Shown: in pieces, positions 47,644 to 58,889 of the stretch
How the letters are laid out: each line of letters opens with the position of its first letter
Numbering within the stretch: position 1 is the first letter of the stretch
DNA from: Sorex araneus
Lineage: Eukaryota > Chordata > Mammalia > Eulipotyphla > Soricidae
Length of the DNA stretch: 64,000 nt
Assembly: GCF_027595985.1 (NCBI RefSeq)
Contig: NC_073305.1
Location: 27,572,134 to 27,636,133, forward strand
Reading direction: 5' to 3'
The notes under the pieces: model-generated
What the model was told of the DNA's origin: nothing
Database searches by the model: none
Seen by the model: only the letters and a program-made list of their open reading frames with translations
Made by a program: the position numbers and the translations under genes

Positions 47644-47652
47644 ACCGGAAGT
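47644..47652 (+). promoter_or_regulatory. ETS/GABP-type site
   Basis: ACCGGAAGT is the consensus for GABPA and related ETS factors, commonly found in TATA-less divergent promoters. It lies between the two candidate first exons. Confidence 0.45.
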
Positions 47653-47805
47653 CAGCCCCGGGAGGTGGGCGGGCGTTCGGGTGGCCGGTGCCTGGGAAAG
47701 GCGGCAGCGGGAGGAGACCCGGGGCCGAGGGGTGGCGCGCGACGTACTACATGTCCCGCGAGTCCCCGCGGCGACTGGCGGAGGCGGAGGCCGAGCCCGA
47801 ATTGG
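47653..47805 (+). other. ZCWPW2: Possible first exon of the rightward gene (ZCWPW2 by synteny)
   Basis: A strong + strand donor, GG/GTAAGAG, begins at 47806 in the CpG island. The upstream limit is arbitrary. No CW zinc finger or PWWP domain is visible downstream in this window, so naming rests only on gene order known in mammals. Confidence 0.4.
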
Positions 47806-48071
47806 GTAAGAGTGTGAATCCCCGCCCGGCCGGCGCCCCAAGGCTTCCCGCAGGGTGACTGTCACGCGTGTCCTTTTCCTAGTGAGGGGGCCTCCAGCTC
47901 GTGTGGTGGGTGCGGGCGCTGCTTTGGAGCGCCCCGGCCGGTTATGCAGCGCTGTCGCCTCGCGGTCGTCCCGGACCCGGACAGCGTGACGTTGAGCGCT
48001 GGGCGGGGAGGTGGGAGTGCTTCTTGACACACAAGCACCACAGACACACCGTGTCTGACACACACGCCGCG

Positions 48072-48086
48072 ACACACACACACACA

Positions 48087-48121
<35 letters not shown>
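48072..48121. repeat. (CA)n microsatellite
   Basis: An almost pure CA run just right of the CpG island. Confidence 0.97.
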
Positions 48122-48122
<1 letters not shown>

Positions 48123-48236
48123 GCGTCTCTCCGCACTGCTGTGAACCCTGGGAACGCAGAGATTTGGGGTTTGGAGATTGTGTCCGGTTGTCTCCAACCT
48201 GTTACCGCTTTGCCTAACTGGTGGATTTCCTTATTT

Positions 48237-48259
48237 GGGTGGGTGGGTGGGGGGGGGGG
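48237..48259 (+). repeat. G-quadruplex-type G tract
   Basis: Three GGGT units followed by eleven G bases, within the first intron of the rightward transcript. Confidence 0.85.
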
Positions 48260-48599
48260 CGGTCGGGGCGCGCAACCGGACAGGACCCCCTCAAGTTCAA
48301 GATCAAATTTTGCGTAGATGAATAAATGAGAGAATGGCAGTTCAAGGGAATTTATCCTCATGAACCAACCACCTACTGTCGGCAGATGCCTCCCAGCCCT
48401 TTTCGGAGTGTATTCTAAGCCACCGAGGGCTTTAATACTGTTAAGTAAGTGGTCCTGTGGGAAGATGGTTTTACACGCCCCTTTTAAATTTCACCTTTCC
48501 AACCGGCTGTACCCGCGGACAGGTTTGTGTCAGTTTCCAAAGAAGTTTCTACTGACGGCTTTATTAGTGCACGCTGTACTTGATCTAATGAAAACTCCA

Positions 48600-48730
48600 C
48601 CACCAGGGCCAGGGATGTGACTCAAAGAAATCCTTATTTGTGGGAAGCCCAAGGTTCTGCCCAAGGCACCCTATGTGACCCCTAAGACCCCTGCGTGCTG
48701 CACTGCTGGGTGTGGCCCTCATGGGATTGA
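48600..48730 (+). mobile_element. Very worn short-class SINE
   Basis: CCCTATGTGACCCCTAAG and CTGGGTGTGGCCCTCATG hint at the family. Confidence 0.35.
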
Positions 48731-48830
48731 GGTCTAATAAAGCAGACTGGGCTAGAAGATAATAGAATCTTTAGAAATAGGGTGTTCTAAGGTAATTTGG
48801 AGGGGGTGGGGAGAGTGTCACGAGAAGGTA

Positions 48831-48957
48831 TTTTGGCCACACGCATCAGTGCTCAGGGATTACTTACTCCTGGCTCTGTGCTCAGGGATCACTCCTGGCG
48901 ATGCTGGGTAGGTGGCGTTCAAGGCAAGCGCTTCAATCTTTGTACAATCTCCGGCTC
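48831..48957 (-). mobile_element. Short-class shrew SINE
   Basis: TACTCCTGGCTCTGTGCTC and GGGATCACTCCTGGCGATGC. Confidence 0.75.
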
Positions 48958-48975
48958 CTAAGGTAGATTCTTCTA

Positions 48976-49112
48976 TTTGGGAGCCACACCTGGCGCTACT
49001 CAGGACTTATTTCTGACTCTGTGCTCAGGATCACTCCTCTCAGTGCTGAAGCAACCGAGGTTGAATTCTGGTTGCAGCCCTATGCTAGGCAAGCGCTGGA
49101 CCTCAATACACT
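48976..49112 (-). mobile_element. Short-class shrew SINE
   Basis: GAGCCACACCTGGCGCTACT and ATGCTAGGCAAGCGCTGGAC. Confidence 0.7.
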
Positions 49113-49650
49113 CTTGGAAGCTGTGTGGCTCATTAAGGCAGTGAAAGAGTTGGTGCCAAAACTCATCAGTTAAAATAACTGTTTTCTCATACTAATAAAT
49201 AACTTTAGTACCAGTTCTTCATCATATTTCAAAACCTTTTCTCTTTTCCCATGTCTGGGTTATGAGTTTTAGGATAAAGGAATGGTTTTAGTGTAGAGAT
49301 AAAGAGCAAATTCAAAATAATGCCCAAGCCAAAATAAGCTGGTATCTGCAGTCAATTTTCCCCTTTTCTGCTCATGTCTCATCTCACACAAACATACCAG
49401 TAACTAAGAAAACATATGCAAAAGATTGTAAACTACTGAATCTTCTTTTGTTACTATATCCAAGCATGAGTGCTAAATTTTAAAGCAGCGATCTGTAAAC
49501 TTGAGAATGCATATCCAATAGAAAGGGCAGACCATTGGTCTACTGTCTTGGTTATAACTTCCTGATCTGTATCCTGGTATTCAGTGCAATTGCTAGTTCT
49601 TGGTTTTGAAGGAGTTAGCGAAACCTTATACAAATCATAAAAATAAAAAT

Positions 49651-49768
49651 AGGATCCTGAGAGATAGTACAGTGGGTGTGACATGTGCCTTGTACACAGA
49701 AGACCCAGATTTGACTCTTGGCAACTTTTTGGTCCCCCAGTCCCTCCAGGTGTGATCCCTGATGAGTA
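49651..49768 (+). mobile_element. Short-class SINE, shortened
   Basis: GAGATAGTACAGTGGGTGTG and TCCAGGTGTGATCCCTGATG. Confidence 0.65.
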
Positions 49769-50155
49769 AATCATGAAACTCATAGAAACAACCCTATTTC
49801 TAGCAAGAAACAATATACAGTAAATACATAGCCTAACTGGGAATTATGGGAAGGCAGTATCCATTTTTTATGAAATATATTTCACAAAAGGTTGACATCT
49901 GAAATTTCATAATAATTTATAATATATTTGATTAGTAGTGTTCTAGTAATCTAATATTACAACAATAAAAAGTTTTGGGATTTATCTTTTTGGGCACTTT
50001 GTTCATTTTTATTGCTGCAGAATAAATGGATAATATGTTCAATTTAAAATATTTTCAAGCACAAAGCATGTTGTTCAAGGAAAAAAGTAGTACTAAGTTT
50101 CTGACTCTGAAAAGAGCACTAATTCATGTGGTTTTCAAGTGAATGCATATAAACA

Positions 50156-50305
50156 CCCAGCCTCACTCATGGTTTACTCCTGACTCTGTGCTCAGGACAT
50201 ACCCTTGGCTATGTGCATACTCTAGGGCCCTTCTGTGGTAGTAGGAATCGAACTCAGGTCAGCTGTATTCAAGGAAAGTACCTTACCATTTGTACTAGTT
50301 CTTCA
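50156..50305 (-). mobile_element. Short-class shrew SINE
   Basis: TTTACTCCTGACTCTGTGCT and GGAATCGAACTCAGGTCAGC. Confidence 0.7.
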
Positions 50306-50739
50306 ATCCAAAACCTTGATACTTTTCCACAAAGATAACATAAAAAACAAAGATATTTCTTACTATTCCTTTCCAACGTTACTAAAACAACTCAATATTG
50401 CAATGTACAAAGGAATTAAAAACTATAGATGGAAAAGAAGCAAATTTCTGTTTACAGAATGTGGCATCTGTAGTCTTTTTTCTTTTTAAAAAGCAACAGA
50501 AATTAATTGAATTAATAAGAGAATATTTCAGGTTTAGAAGTACAAAATTTATAAAAAATCCACCACTTCCCCTCAAACTAGTAAAGAACAAATGACTTTC
50601 ACATTTCAAGTCAATATCATTTATATTAGTAACCCCCTAGTGGAATACATAATTGTAAATCTAATAGTTATACTTAAAAGCTTTATTTAAAAACTAAAAC
50701 TGACATATAAAACCTGTGAATGCAATATATGGAGACACT

Positions 50740-50816
50740 ATATCACTGTATCACTGTCATCCTGTTGCTCAAGCAGGCACCAGTAGCGTCTCCATTGTGA
50801 GACTTGTTACTGTTTA
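50740..50816 (-). mobile_element. Long-class SINE 3' end, truncated
   Basis: TATCACTGTCATCCTGTTGC to GAGACTTGTTACTGTTT. Only the RTE-like end is left. Confidence 0.75.
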
Positions 50817-51340
50817 TGGAGATGCAGTCCATATTAATGGGCATAAAAACAATATGTTGAAGATGTCAGTCCTTTTTAGTGTAACTTATAGATTAAATTC
50901 AAATAAAGTAAAAATCTCAAAGAAGTTACTTTGAAAATATTGGCAAATAGGGTATATGAAGAAAATCATAGGACCCAAGCTACCCTTTTTTGTGTAGAAT
51001 AGATTTTGTATAGAGGTATACTTTATAGTGAATGAAAGTGACCATAAAGAATGTAATTCTGACCCCAGCAGTGATGTGTGGTCTTCCCACACAATAAAAT
51101 AATTCTGACACCAACTTGGTTACCTGCTGAGGTACCAAGAACATTATACCTAGAGATAGCGTCAGATCCCATAGATGGAAGCTCAATCCTGCAAATTTGC
51201 ACCCCTATCAAATTCATTACAAATTGCCTATTTATTTGATGGCTATAAATCTGAGTACTATGACCTACTCCCTTTATGTTTTAATGAGTCAGCTAAAGCT
51301 GCCAAAAGAGTCATTTTACTTTCTAGATAGTCAATCTACT

Positions 51341-51376
51341 AAAAAAAAAAAAAATATATATATATATATATATACA
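51341..51376. repeat. A-run plus (TA)n
   Basis: Simple sequence; the ORF ending in IYIYIYTI is an artefact. Confidence 0.9.
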
Positions 51377-51394
51377 ATTTAGAAATGATCAGAT

Positions 51395-51540
51395 TATGAC
51401 CAGAGTGGTTAGGGCGTTTTGCATTTGAATGATCCTTGTTCAATCTCTGCCATCCCATAGATCCCCTGAGGCCTGCCAGCAGTGACCCATGAGCTAGAGC
51501 CAAGTGTCAGCCCAGAGCATTGCAGGGTGTGGCCCAAAAA
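51395..51540 (+). mobile_element. Short-class SINE, diverged
   Basis: CATCCCATAGATCCCCTGAG and GCAGGGTGTGGCCCAAAAAC. Confidence 0.65.
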
Positions 51541-51632
51541 CAAAAGAAAGGAAGGGACTGAAGGAGGGAGAGTGAGGGAAGAAAGAAAAATAAAAAGAAA
51601 GAGATTACATATATATCATATAGAGATACGAG

Positions 51633-51829
51633 TTCAATTCCTCTGCCCCTCTTTGAGAGCCTGGCAAGCTACCGAGAGTATCCTGCCCACATGGCAGAGC
51701 CCAGCAAGCTACCCATGGCATATTTGATATTCCAAAAACAGTAACAACAAGTCTCGCAATGGAGGCATTACTCGTGCCCACCAAGCAAATTGATGAGCAA
51801 CCGGATGACAGTGATACAGTGATACAGTG
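51633..51829 (+). mobile_element. Long-class SINE, 5'-truncated, with target-site duplication
   Basis: Starts at TTCAATTCCTCTGCCCCTC, so the tRNA-like head is missing. ATAGAGATACGAG at 51620-51632 is nearly repeated as ATAGAGATATGAG at 51830-51842. The tail is GATACA units. Confidence 0.85.
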
Positions 51830-51842
51830 ATAGAGATATGAG

Positions 51843-51930
51843 ATATATATGTATATGTGTATATATATGTGTGTGTGTATATGTGTATATACATACACAC
51901 ACACATATATATATACATATATATATCTAC
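51843..51930. repeat. (TA/TG/CA)n microsatellite
   Basis: Mixed TA, TG and CA dinucleotides extending from the SINE target site. Confidence 0.95.
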
Positions 51931-52589
51931 TAGGCATCTAGTGTCCTTACTTTGGTATCTATAAAAATTACTCATTTTCATAACCTGTCTCATCATTTTG
52001 GAAAAATCGAGGAATTCTGTGCCAAAAAGGGAACAAAGACCAATGTGACATCACAAGGAATGATGGGAAATGATTATTAAATATGTGGTTCTTAGACAAC
52101 TGGATATTTAAGGGATATTAAGGAAACTTAATCACTATAGAAATATGAGGTCCAGATAATAGCTGGTTGTGGTAGCTGTGACAAAATTATTTAAACAGAG
52201 TAAAATAACTTCCTGTCTTTAGAGTAAAAGCATTTCATTTTCATAAACAAAATCCACTCTCAGTTTAACACCAAGTATTGATATTCTGAATTTCTTTGAG
52301 AATTTCCACTTGTATCTGTGACATTCCTGTATACAAATAATGAACTAGAAAAAATTAGACTATCCTTTTCAAAATAGCACCCAGAAATGTCAGATACATA
52401 AGAAGTTAACAAGGGAGGTGAACAACTTACAGTGAAAACTAAATCACTGCTTATAGAAATAGGAGACAAGAGAAATGGAAAAACATTCTTTGTTCATAGA
52501 CTGGAAGAATTTACATTGTTAAAATGACTATCCCACCCTAAGTACTATACAGATTCAATTAAATACTCATTAAAATTTCAATGAATTTT

Positions 52590-52748
52590 GGCCAGAGAGA
52601 ATATAGCAGTTAGGGTGCTTGCCTTGCACAGAAACAACATGGGTCTGATTCCCTGGGAACCCATATGATCTCCCCAGCACCATCCGGAGTAATCCCTGAG
52701 TTCAAAACTAAGAGTAAGCTTTCAAAATAGTTGGGTTTGGCTAAAAAA
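52590..52748 (+). mobile_element. Short-class SINE within L1
   Basis: GGGTGCTTGCCTTGCACAG and GGGAACCCATATGATCTCCC. Confidence 0.8.
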
Positions 52749-53898
52749 CAAAATTACAATGACTTTTCTTAAAGACATGGAAAATTCTACTGAAATTTGT
52801 ATGGAACCATAGAACTCCCTTCAAATAGCAAAAGCATTCATAAGGGCCGGAAGGAAAGATGGGAGGTATTGCCTTTCCCGACTTTGAACTATTCTACAAA
52901 GCCGTAGTGATCAAAACTGTATGGTATTGAAATAATGAGAAACATGCAGACTTGAAACAGAATCAAGAGTCCTGAGTTACCCCTAGACTTATGGACAGTT
53001 CATCTATGACAAAGGAGCTAAATGTATGAAGTGGAGCAAAGAAAATCTCTTTAATAAGTCTGGGAAAACTGGATAGCCACATGTGAAAAAAATGAAATTA
53101 GAATGTGCCTCACACCTTTCACAAAACTTAACTCAAAGTGGATTAGAGAGATTAGACCAAAGTCCATAAAATACATTAATGGAAACAATGCAAGAACTAT
53201 TCAGAAAATTGACGGCAGAGGAGTATTCAATGAGATTGACTTTGGTGGAAAAGACAACAAAAATATCTAAAAATAAACAAATGGGACTAAATCAGTTTAG
53301 AAAGCTTTTGCACATCTAAAGAAACCCAAGCTCTAATAAAAAGACACTTTACTGAATGGTATATAATGTTTGTACACACAGTACATCAGACAAAAGGCTG
53401 ATATTCAAAGATCTATCCACCACTCACAAAACTAAAAAAAATCCAACAACCCCATTCACAAATAGGGTGAGGAGATTAAAAGACATTTTTCCAAAGGAAA
53501 TATATGGATAACCAACAGGCATATGAAAATGCTGATTGTCACAATTAGGTTACAAATCAAAACAACGATGAGTTGTCATCATGCCCGATGAATGGCCCAT
53601 ATCAAAAGATTTGGAAATAGTCAGTGTTAGTGGGCTGTTGGGGGAAAGCAACCCTATTCACGTTGTTGGGAGTATCACCTGTTTCAGCCTGTATAGAAAG
53701 CAATGTGGAGATCTGTGCAAAAATAGGATTAGAACTCCCATACAATCCAGTGATACCACTTCATGGCATCTATTCCCTAAACACAAAACCATTCATTTGA
53801 AAGGATATATGCATACCTGTGCTCATCGTCACAGTACAATAGCTAAGATTTGGAAAAAATCCAAATGCCCAACTACAGGTGAATGGATCAAGAATTTA

Positions 53899-54226
53899 TG
53901 GTAAGCTCCCCGTGGCGTATTCGATATACCAAAAACAGTAACAATGATGGGTCTCATTCCCCTGACCCTGAAAGAGCCTCCAATGTGGCACCATTGGGAA
54001 GGATGAGTAAAGAGAGGCTGCTAAAATCTCAGGGCTAGGACGAAAGGAGACGTTACTGGTACTACTGGTGCATGCTCCAGCAAATCCATGAACAACCGGA
54101 ATGACAGTGAAACAGTGATACATAATGTTACTGTTACTGTTTAACAGTAACACATCTCAAAATGGAAACATTACTGGTGCCAGCTGGAGCAAATTGATGA
54201 ACAAGGGATGACTGCTACAGACAGTG
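53899..54226 (+). mobile_element. Long-class SINE variant inserted in L1, plus adjoining second tail
   Basis: Interrupts the L1 frame exactly between TTTATGG and TATATATAATG. 53899-54127 is the variant with CATTCCCCTGACCCTGAAAG. 54128-54226 is a second, shorter RTE-like end, suggesting a tandem or nested insertion. Confidence 0.75.
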
Positions 54227-54539
54227 CTATATATAATGTAATACTATGCAACTTAAAGAAAAATCAAGACCATGCAATATGCAGTAACCTGGATGGAACT
54301 AAAGGATATCATGTTGAGTGAAGTCAATCAGAGGGAAAGGGGTAGGTATAAAATGATCTCTTCCATGTGGGACTTAAAGATTCACTATAAGGAAGCAAAA
54401 AAAATAAAGAAGAAAAAAGGCCCAAAGGAAAAAACATGATAGGAGAATTAGGAGAATTTATCCACAGAATGAGTTGGGGGTGGAGGAAAGGGTTGAAGGG
54501 AGAGACTTTGGGGTCCTTGGAAGTTCACTGGCGATGGGT

Positions 54540-54708
54540 CCATTTTGAGGTCAAAGAGTACTGGAGTTAAAGTGTATGCCATATATGTGTTGACCGTGGT
54601 TCAATTCCTGGCAGCACATATGGTCCCCTAAGGACTGCAAGGAATATTCCCTGCACACAGAGCAAGGGCTAAGCCCTAAACACTATTAGGTGTGACCCAC
54701 CAAAAGTT
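54540..54708 (+). mobile_element. Short-class shrew SINE
   Basis: GTTCAATTCCTGGCAGCAC and GGTGTGACCCACCAAAAG. Confidence 0.8.
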
Positions 54709-54764
54709 TTTTTTAATCTATGTAGTATTATAACTAAAACAAAACATATACCGAAAATTAAAGC

Positions 54765-55010
54765 CAATAGCAATATATGATACACATTCTTTTGAAATGT
54801 ATATGAAAATTTATTAAAAATACATATTAGGTCACAAAATAATTGAACTAATATAAACATTAAACTTTTTGACCACCGTGGAAAGAAACTAGAAATCAGT
54901 AGCCAGAGGAAAACTAGAAAATTAATAGGTCTGTGAAATTTGAACAACACATGCTTGAATGACTAATACTGTGTTAAAAGAAAAATTTTTTAATGTGACA
55001 GATAAAACTT
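54765..55010 (+). mobile_element. Second L1 relic, ORF2 N-terminal part (left piece)
   Basis: ATACACATTCTTTTGAAATG, CATATTAGGTCACAAAATAA and AGAAACTAGAAATCAGTAGC match L1 ORF2 between the endonuclease and RT regions. It continues at 55639-55700 after an inserted L1. This part lies upstream in L1 of the piece at 52300, so it is a different insertion. Confidence 0.65.
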
Positions 55011-55027
55011 TAAAACACAGCCAATCC

Positions 55028-55621
55028 TGGCACAGCCGAGTGGCTGCGGAACGAGCAGGAGCCAGAGCCAGCTATATGACTTGGGGTTCCAGTGAGTGCT
55101 TGCAACCATGTATCCAGACTGTGAACTAAGCTTTTGCTCCATGCTGCTCCAGGAAGGGAAATGATTCAATTTCCAACTTAAATCTCCCTGGACTTAATTA
55201 GTTTTCCACTGATGAGAATGAAGAGATACTGCGGCCGCGCAGTTTACAATTTCTGTATTTTAGTAATTATCAAATATTTCCTTGTCAATAGGGCTGTATT
55301 CTTGGGGGATAAATTCCAACAAAAATAGTGAGTCTGTGTTGAAACTCCAACTACGATAGTGAGTTTTGTGTTGAAATATGGAATGTAATAAAGGTAAAGA
55401 GAAAAGGAAGTGAAATTTATCAGTTACGCGGGGGGGGGGGGGTTGGAGGGTGAGGGGTGGTATGTATACTGTTTTTTTTTTATTATTGGTGGTGGAATAT
55501 GGGCACTGGTGAAGGGACGGGTGTTTGTGCATTGTATAACTGAGACATAGCCTGAGAACTTTGTAACTTTCCACATGGTGATTCAATAAAATAAATTTTA
55601 AAAATAAATAAATAAATAAAA
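55028..55621 (+). mobile_element. 5'-truncated L1 3' end with target-site duplication
   Basis: TAAACACAGCC-type flanks: a perfect 17-bp repeat at 55011-55027 and 55622-55638. The end GGTGATTCAATAAAATAAAT is the same L1 3' UTR as the copy at 61741. A run of about 13 G lies at 55430-55442. Confidence 0.85.
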
Positions 55622-55710
55622 TAAAACACAGCCAATCCAAACCATTGGAATGTAGTGAAAGCAGTACTTAGAAGGAAGTTCAGAACAGTAAACTGTTTTA
55701 GAAAAAATAT

Positions 55711-55795
55711 TGTTTTTCTGGTTTTTGCGCCATACCCGGCCGTGTTCAGGGCTTACTCTTGGCACTGCACTTAGGCATTATTTTTAGTGGAACAA
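55711..55795 (-). mobile_element. Short-class SINE fragment
   Basis: GCCATACCCGGCCGTGTTC and GGCTTACTCTTGGCACTGC. Confidence 0.6.
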
Positions 55796-57125
55796 TGATT
55801 ACTTTGGGGAAAGAAGACACAAAAGATTTGTAAGAGATTGTTTATGCTTTATTATTTGAAATAGTTGCTGATTCTGTGAGTAATATAATTTGTGATAATT
55901 CAACTGCTAATACATAATTTATATACTTTATGTTTTTAAAATAGTCACAAAGTTGGTTATAAATGTCTTAAATGTAAAACAGTCATAACAATTGAACTTT
56001 GAATTTCTCAGATTAGTGCTTATAAATATACATATTTATGTAATGAACTGTGTAAGATTTGCTACTTCAATTATTAGATATCAGTATCTTAGCTTGATTT
56101 TATTATAATATGTTTTAAGAAAAGTTGTACTGACACTTGTTAAAATGGTAAGAAAAATTTAATTCAAGACATTATGAAAGGTGTTATATAGTCTGTGGAG
56201 ATATCCTTTTAAAATTATAAGTCGAATGTTTTGAAATAAAAAAAATTTCCAATGTCAAAGTGATTTATACCGATAATTACTCGAAGTCACACCATGGTTT
56301 TGTTTAGTCCATAACTAAATAGTAACTTTGATGTATTTGATTTTTGTTTCATTGAAGTTTTGCCTCACATGTTTTTGACATAAGAAAGAAGCATACTTTA
56401 TTATTTTATTACTTAAAGTTTTCTAATTTCTGTTACATTAATGGAATATATTATATTTTCTTAAATTATTTTCAGGGCCCTATTTTTAGTTTGATCATTA
56501 TATTCTTAAACTTTTGCCATGCTGGCATTATTATTTTATTTCACTGGGCTTTGTATAACTTACATTGTAAATTTATATTATAATCAAGGATCTTGTGTGT
56601 TTCATTCATGACTCTGTGCTCTGTGCCTAGAAACAAAAGTTAATGATTTGTTGCGAGACAAAATCAGTCACTCTAGCTATATAACTCTAGATAGATGATG
56701 AATTATTTTTGCTATTTATGTATTTGCCCTTTGGGCCTCCCACTTACAACGGAAAACTGGGTCAATTTTTTTCTGCTCATGGCTTTGCTCCTGGCTTATT
56801 CACTTATCTTTGTTTATTTTAATTATCTCGGAGTAAATGACCTGGAAGCTTAAGAAGTCTTTTCCTTTGTTTTATCAAAATAAAGACAAAGAGCCATTAT
56901 TTTTTCCAGTTACATCTTTTAAAAAGTTCTTTGGAAAGACTTTTCTCATTTTGCAGGGAGAGAGGGACGGAGTTTGGGGGCCTGGTAAGAAACTCTGGAC
57001 TGCCTCTTTCTGAGTGATAAAGATCTTCTGGAAGATTCACTTCTGGAAGATTCACTTATCTCTACTCTGGAATTTTCTTTAGATAGTCAATGTTGATGCT
57101 TTTAGGGTTCTATTTCCTGTGACTA

Positions 57126-57160
57126 TATATATATATTATACACACACACACACACATATA

Positions 57161-57191
<31 letters not shown>

Positions 57192-57192
57192 C
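57126..57192. repeat. (TA/CA/TG)n microsatellite
   Basis: TA runs around a CA block and a short TGTG block. Confidence 0.95.
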
Positions 57193-58704
57193 CAGTTTCT
57201 CTCTCAATACTTATTGAAATCATCTATGCCTGGTAATGACTCGTCAACCCATTCTTTTTATCTGCATTTATATTTCTCTTCAGACTTTAACGTCAATTTT
57301 CTTTAAAAAAAGAAAAAATAAGATAAATAAGTCTGTAGTCTTGAACAGAATTGAAGTTTCCCATATAATTACATGTATAATCTAAGCATTTTAGTTTTGA
57401 GACTCAAAATAAATTTATATCTTAACTATCTATTTTGACAGCTTGATGAAGTTAACAGTAATTATCACAATATTTTTTCAATACTGAAATCGCTAAAGAT
57501 ATTTTTGTGTTTTATTTGAGATTGTTTTAGATAATTTGATTTATTTCTTTGCATTAAGAATCTAACTTATTTCTGTTCTCAGTGTGACATTTCATCTACA
57601 AATTTAGAAGTGTATGTTGAAGCATTTCTACATTTTGCATTATGCAATTTAAAATTACCACCATTTACATTCTCATTTTAATACTCTTTAGAAAGATTGA
57701 TTTGTCTTAATATTTGTGTAATGATTCATAAAACAGTAATTTTGTAATTACTAGATCCAGAGTAAGAAAGTTATCACTCTTTATTAGAATTAGGGCATTC
57801 ATTTCTATAATGAGGGAAAATGTCATATAAATCATTTTGACTGACAAGTTGAAATGCTATAATTAGGTTAACTTGTGGTTTTCCCTCCCCACCCCTCCCT
57901 GCAAATATGTTTTTATGTTTCGTGGTTTAAAGAATGTGACCAACTTAAATAAAGACTGTTTTGAAGAGAAAGATTGCCTGAAAGCAAATCAACTGTGTGA
58001 CTTTTATGACCATATAGCTTAGGTGTCAATTGAAAATGAGAACATAAAGGATGTTTTAAATAACTGAGAGGATTTAAAATATAGTGCTCTCTATATTTAT
58101 TTTGTGAATATAATTCTGCATTTATGACACCATCATTTCATAAATTGTATTAAGAACTTAATTATTTTTGTTGGAACTGTTTTAATCCTACAAATATCAA
58201 TATACTGAAACTGGGATATTCATAACAACCCAATTAGACCTAAAGCACATAGATCAGTTACTAAAGTTTAAAGTGATTATTTAGCCCAAATTTATTAACT
58301 TTTAGTTATCCACATTTCCCTTAAAAAAACTTAAAATTACTTAAATACAGTTTCTTAAAAGATACCAGCCTTTACACATGCCAGTGATCTCTAACTTATT
58401 AGATTACTGGCATGTAATCTATCAGTTAGATTATCAGTTATCCTTATTACTAGAGAAAGGAAAATAATAAGCATTTTGGAACTGAACTAAAAGCTTTCCA
58501 GCAGTATTTTTGTAAACAAAAAAGTCTCTGAATTATAAATATAGCCCCTTTTCGTAGGTAACAGATTCTTAATAAATTTCTGTTGAATAATTAAGTATAA
58601 TTTGAGATCGACATATAGACATAGTTTGTTAACTAGATTAATGGATGAACAGTAAGTGAAATTTGCATAATGGAGAAATTAAGAATAAATGAACTTTAAA
58701 AAAA

Positions 58705-58889
58705 GATTATTTTGGTTTGGGTGGGGGGCACACCTGAGAGTACTCAGGGGCTACTACTGGCTCTGTGTTTAGGGTGGGGGGAAGATTTACTCACTGTGGT
58801 ACTCAGGGGTCATGTGGGTCTTAACGGATAGAGCCAAGGCCTTCTCTAGCAAATCTTGCACTCTTACATGTTCAACTAATTCTCTGACC
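58705..58889 (-). mobile_element. Short-class shrew SINE
   Basis: GGGCACACCTGAGAGTACTC and CTACTGGCTCTGTGTTTAG; contains a small internal repeat of the CTCAGGGG segment. Confidence 0.7.

Larger units (their letters stand above)
46620..48010. promoter_or_regulatory. CpG island, probable AZI2/ZCWPW2 bidirectional promoter
   Basis: The sequence changes abruptly from AT-rich intron to GC-rich DNA with many CG dinucleotides, densest at 47.1-47.85 kb. It has Sp1-like GC boxes, an ETS site and no clear TATA box. Splice donors point away from its centre in both directions (47168 leftward, 47806 rightward). Long open frames here on both strands (up to 265 codons) reflect GC-rich sequence with few stops and are not genes. 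Identifying the right-hand gene as ZCWPW2 is from synteny in other mammals. Confidence 0.8.
52300..54500 (+). mobile_element. Old L1: ORF2 C-terminal half and 3' end, broken
   Basis: Nucleotide order follows the L1 ORF2 end: TTCCTGTATACAAATAATGA, ATTCTACAAAGCCGTAGTGA, TTCATCTATGACAAAGGAGC, GAAAACTGGATAGCCACATG, then a frame with IAKIWKKSKCPTTGEWIKN. Many stops and frameshifts make it inactive. SINEs interrupt it at 52590-52748 and 53899-54226. Confidence 0.85.

Noticed and set aside
47061-47858. 265- and 240-codon open frames in the GC-rich region
   Set aside because: Long frames occur on both strands and several phases, composition is that of a CpG island with few stop codons, and no domain is recognisable.
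47395-48361. Cysteine-valine repeat frames
   Set aside because: Translation of the CA/GT microsatellite.
56958-56985. 28-base microexon between TTTTGCAG and GTAAGA
   Set aside because: Splice-like signals are present but the segment is too short and has no reading-frame support; considered chance.
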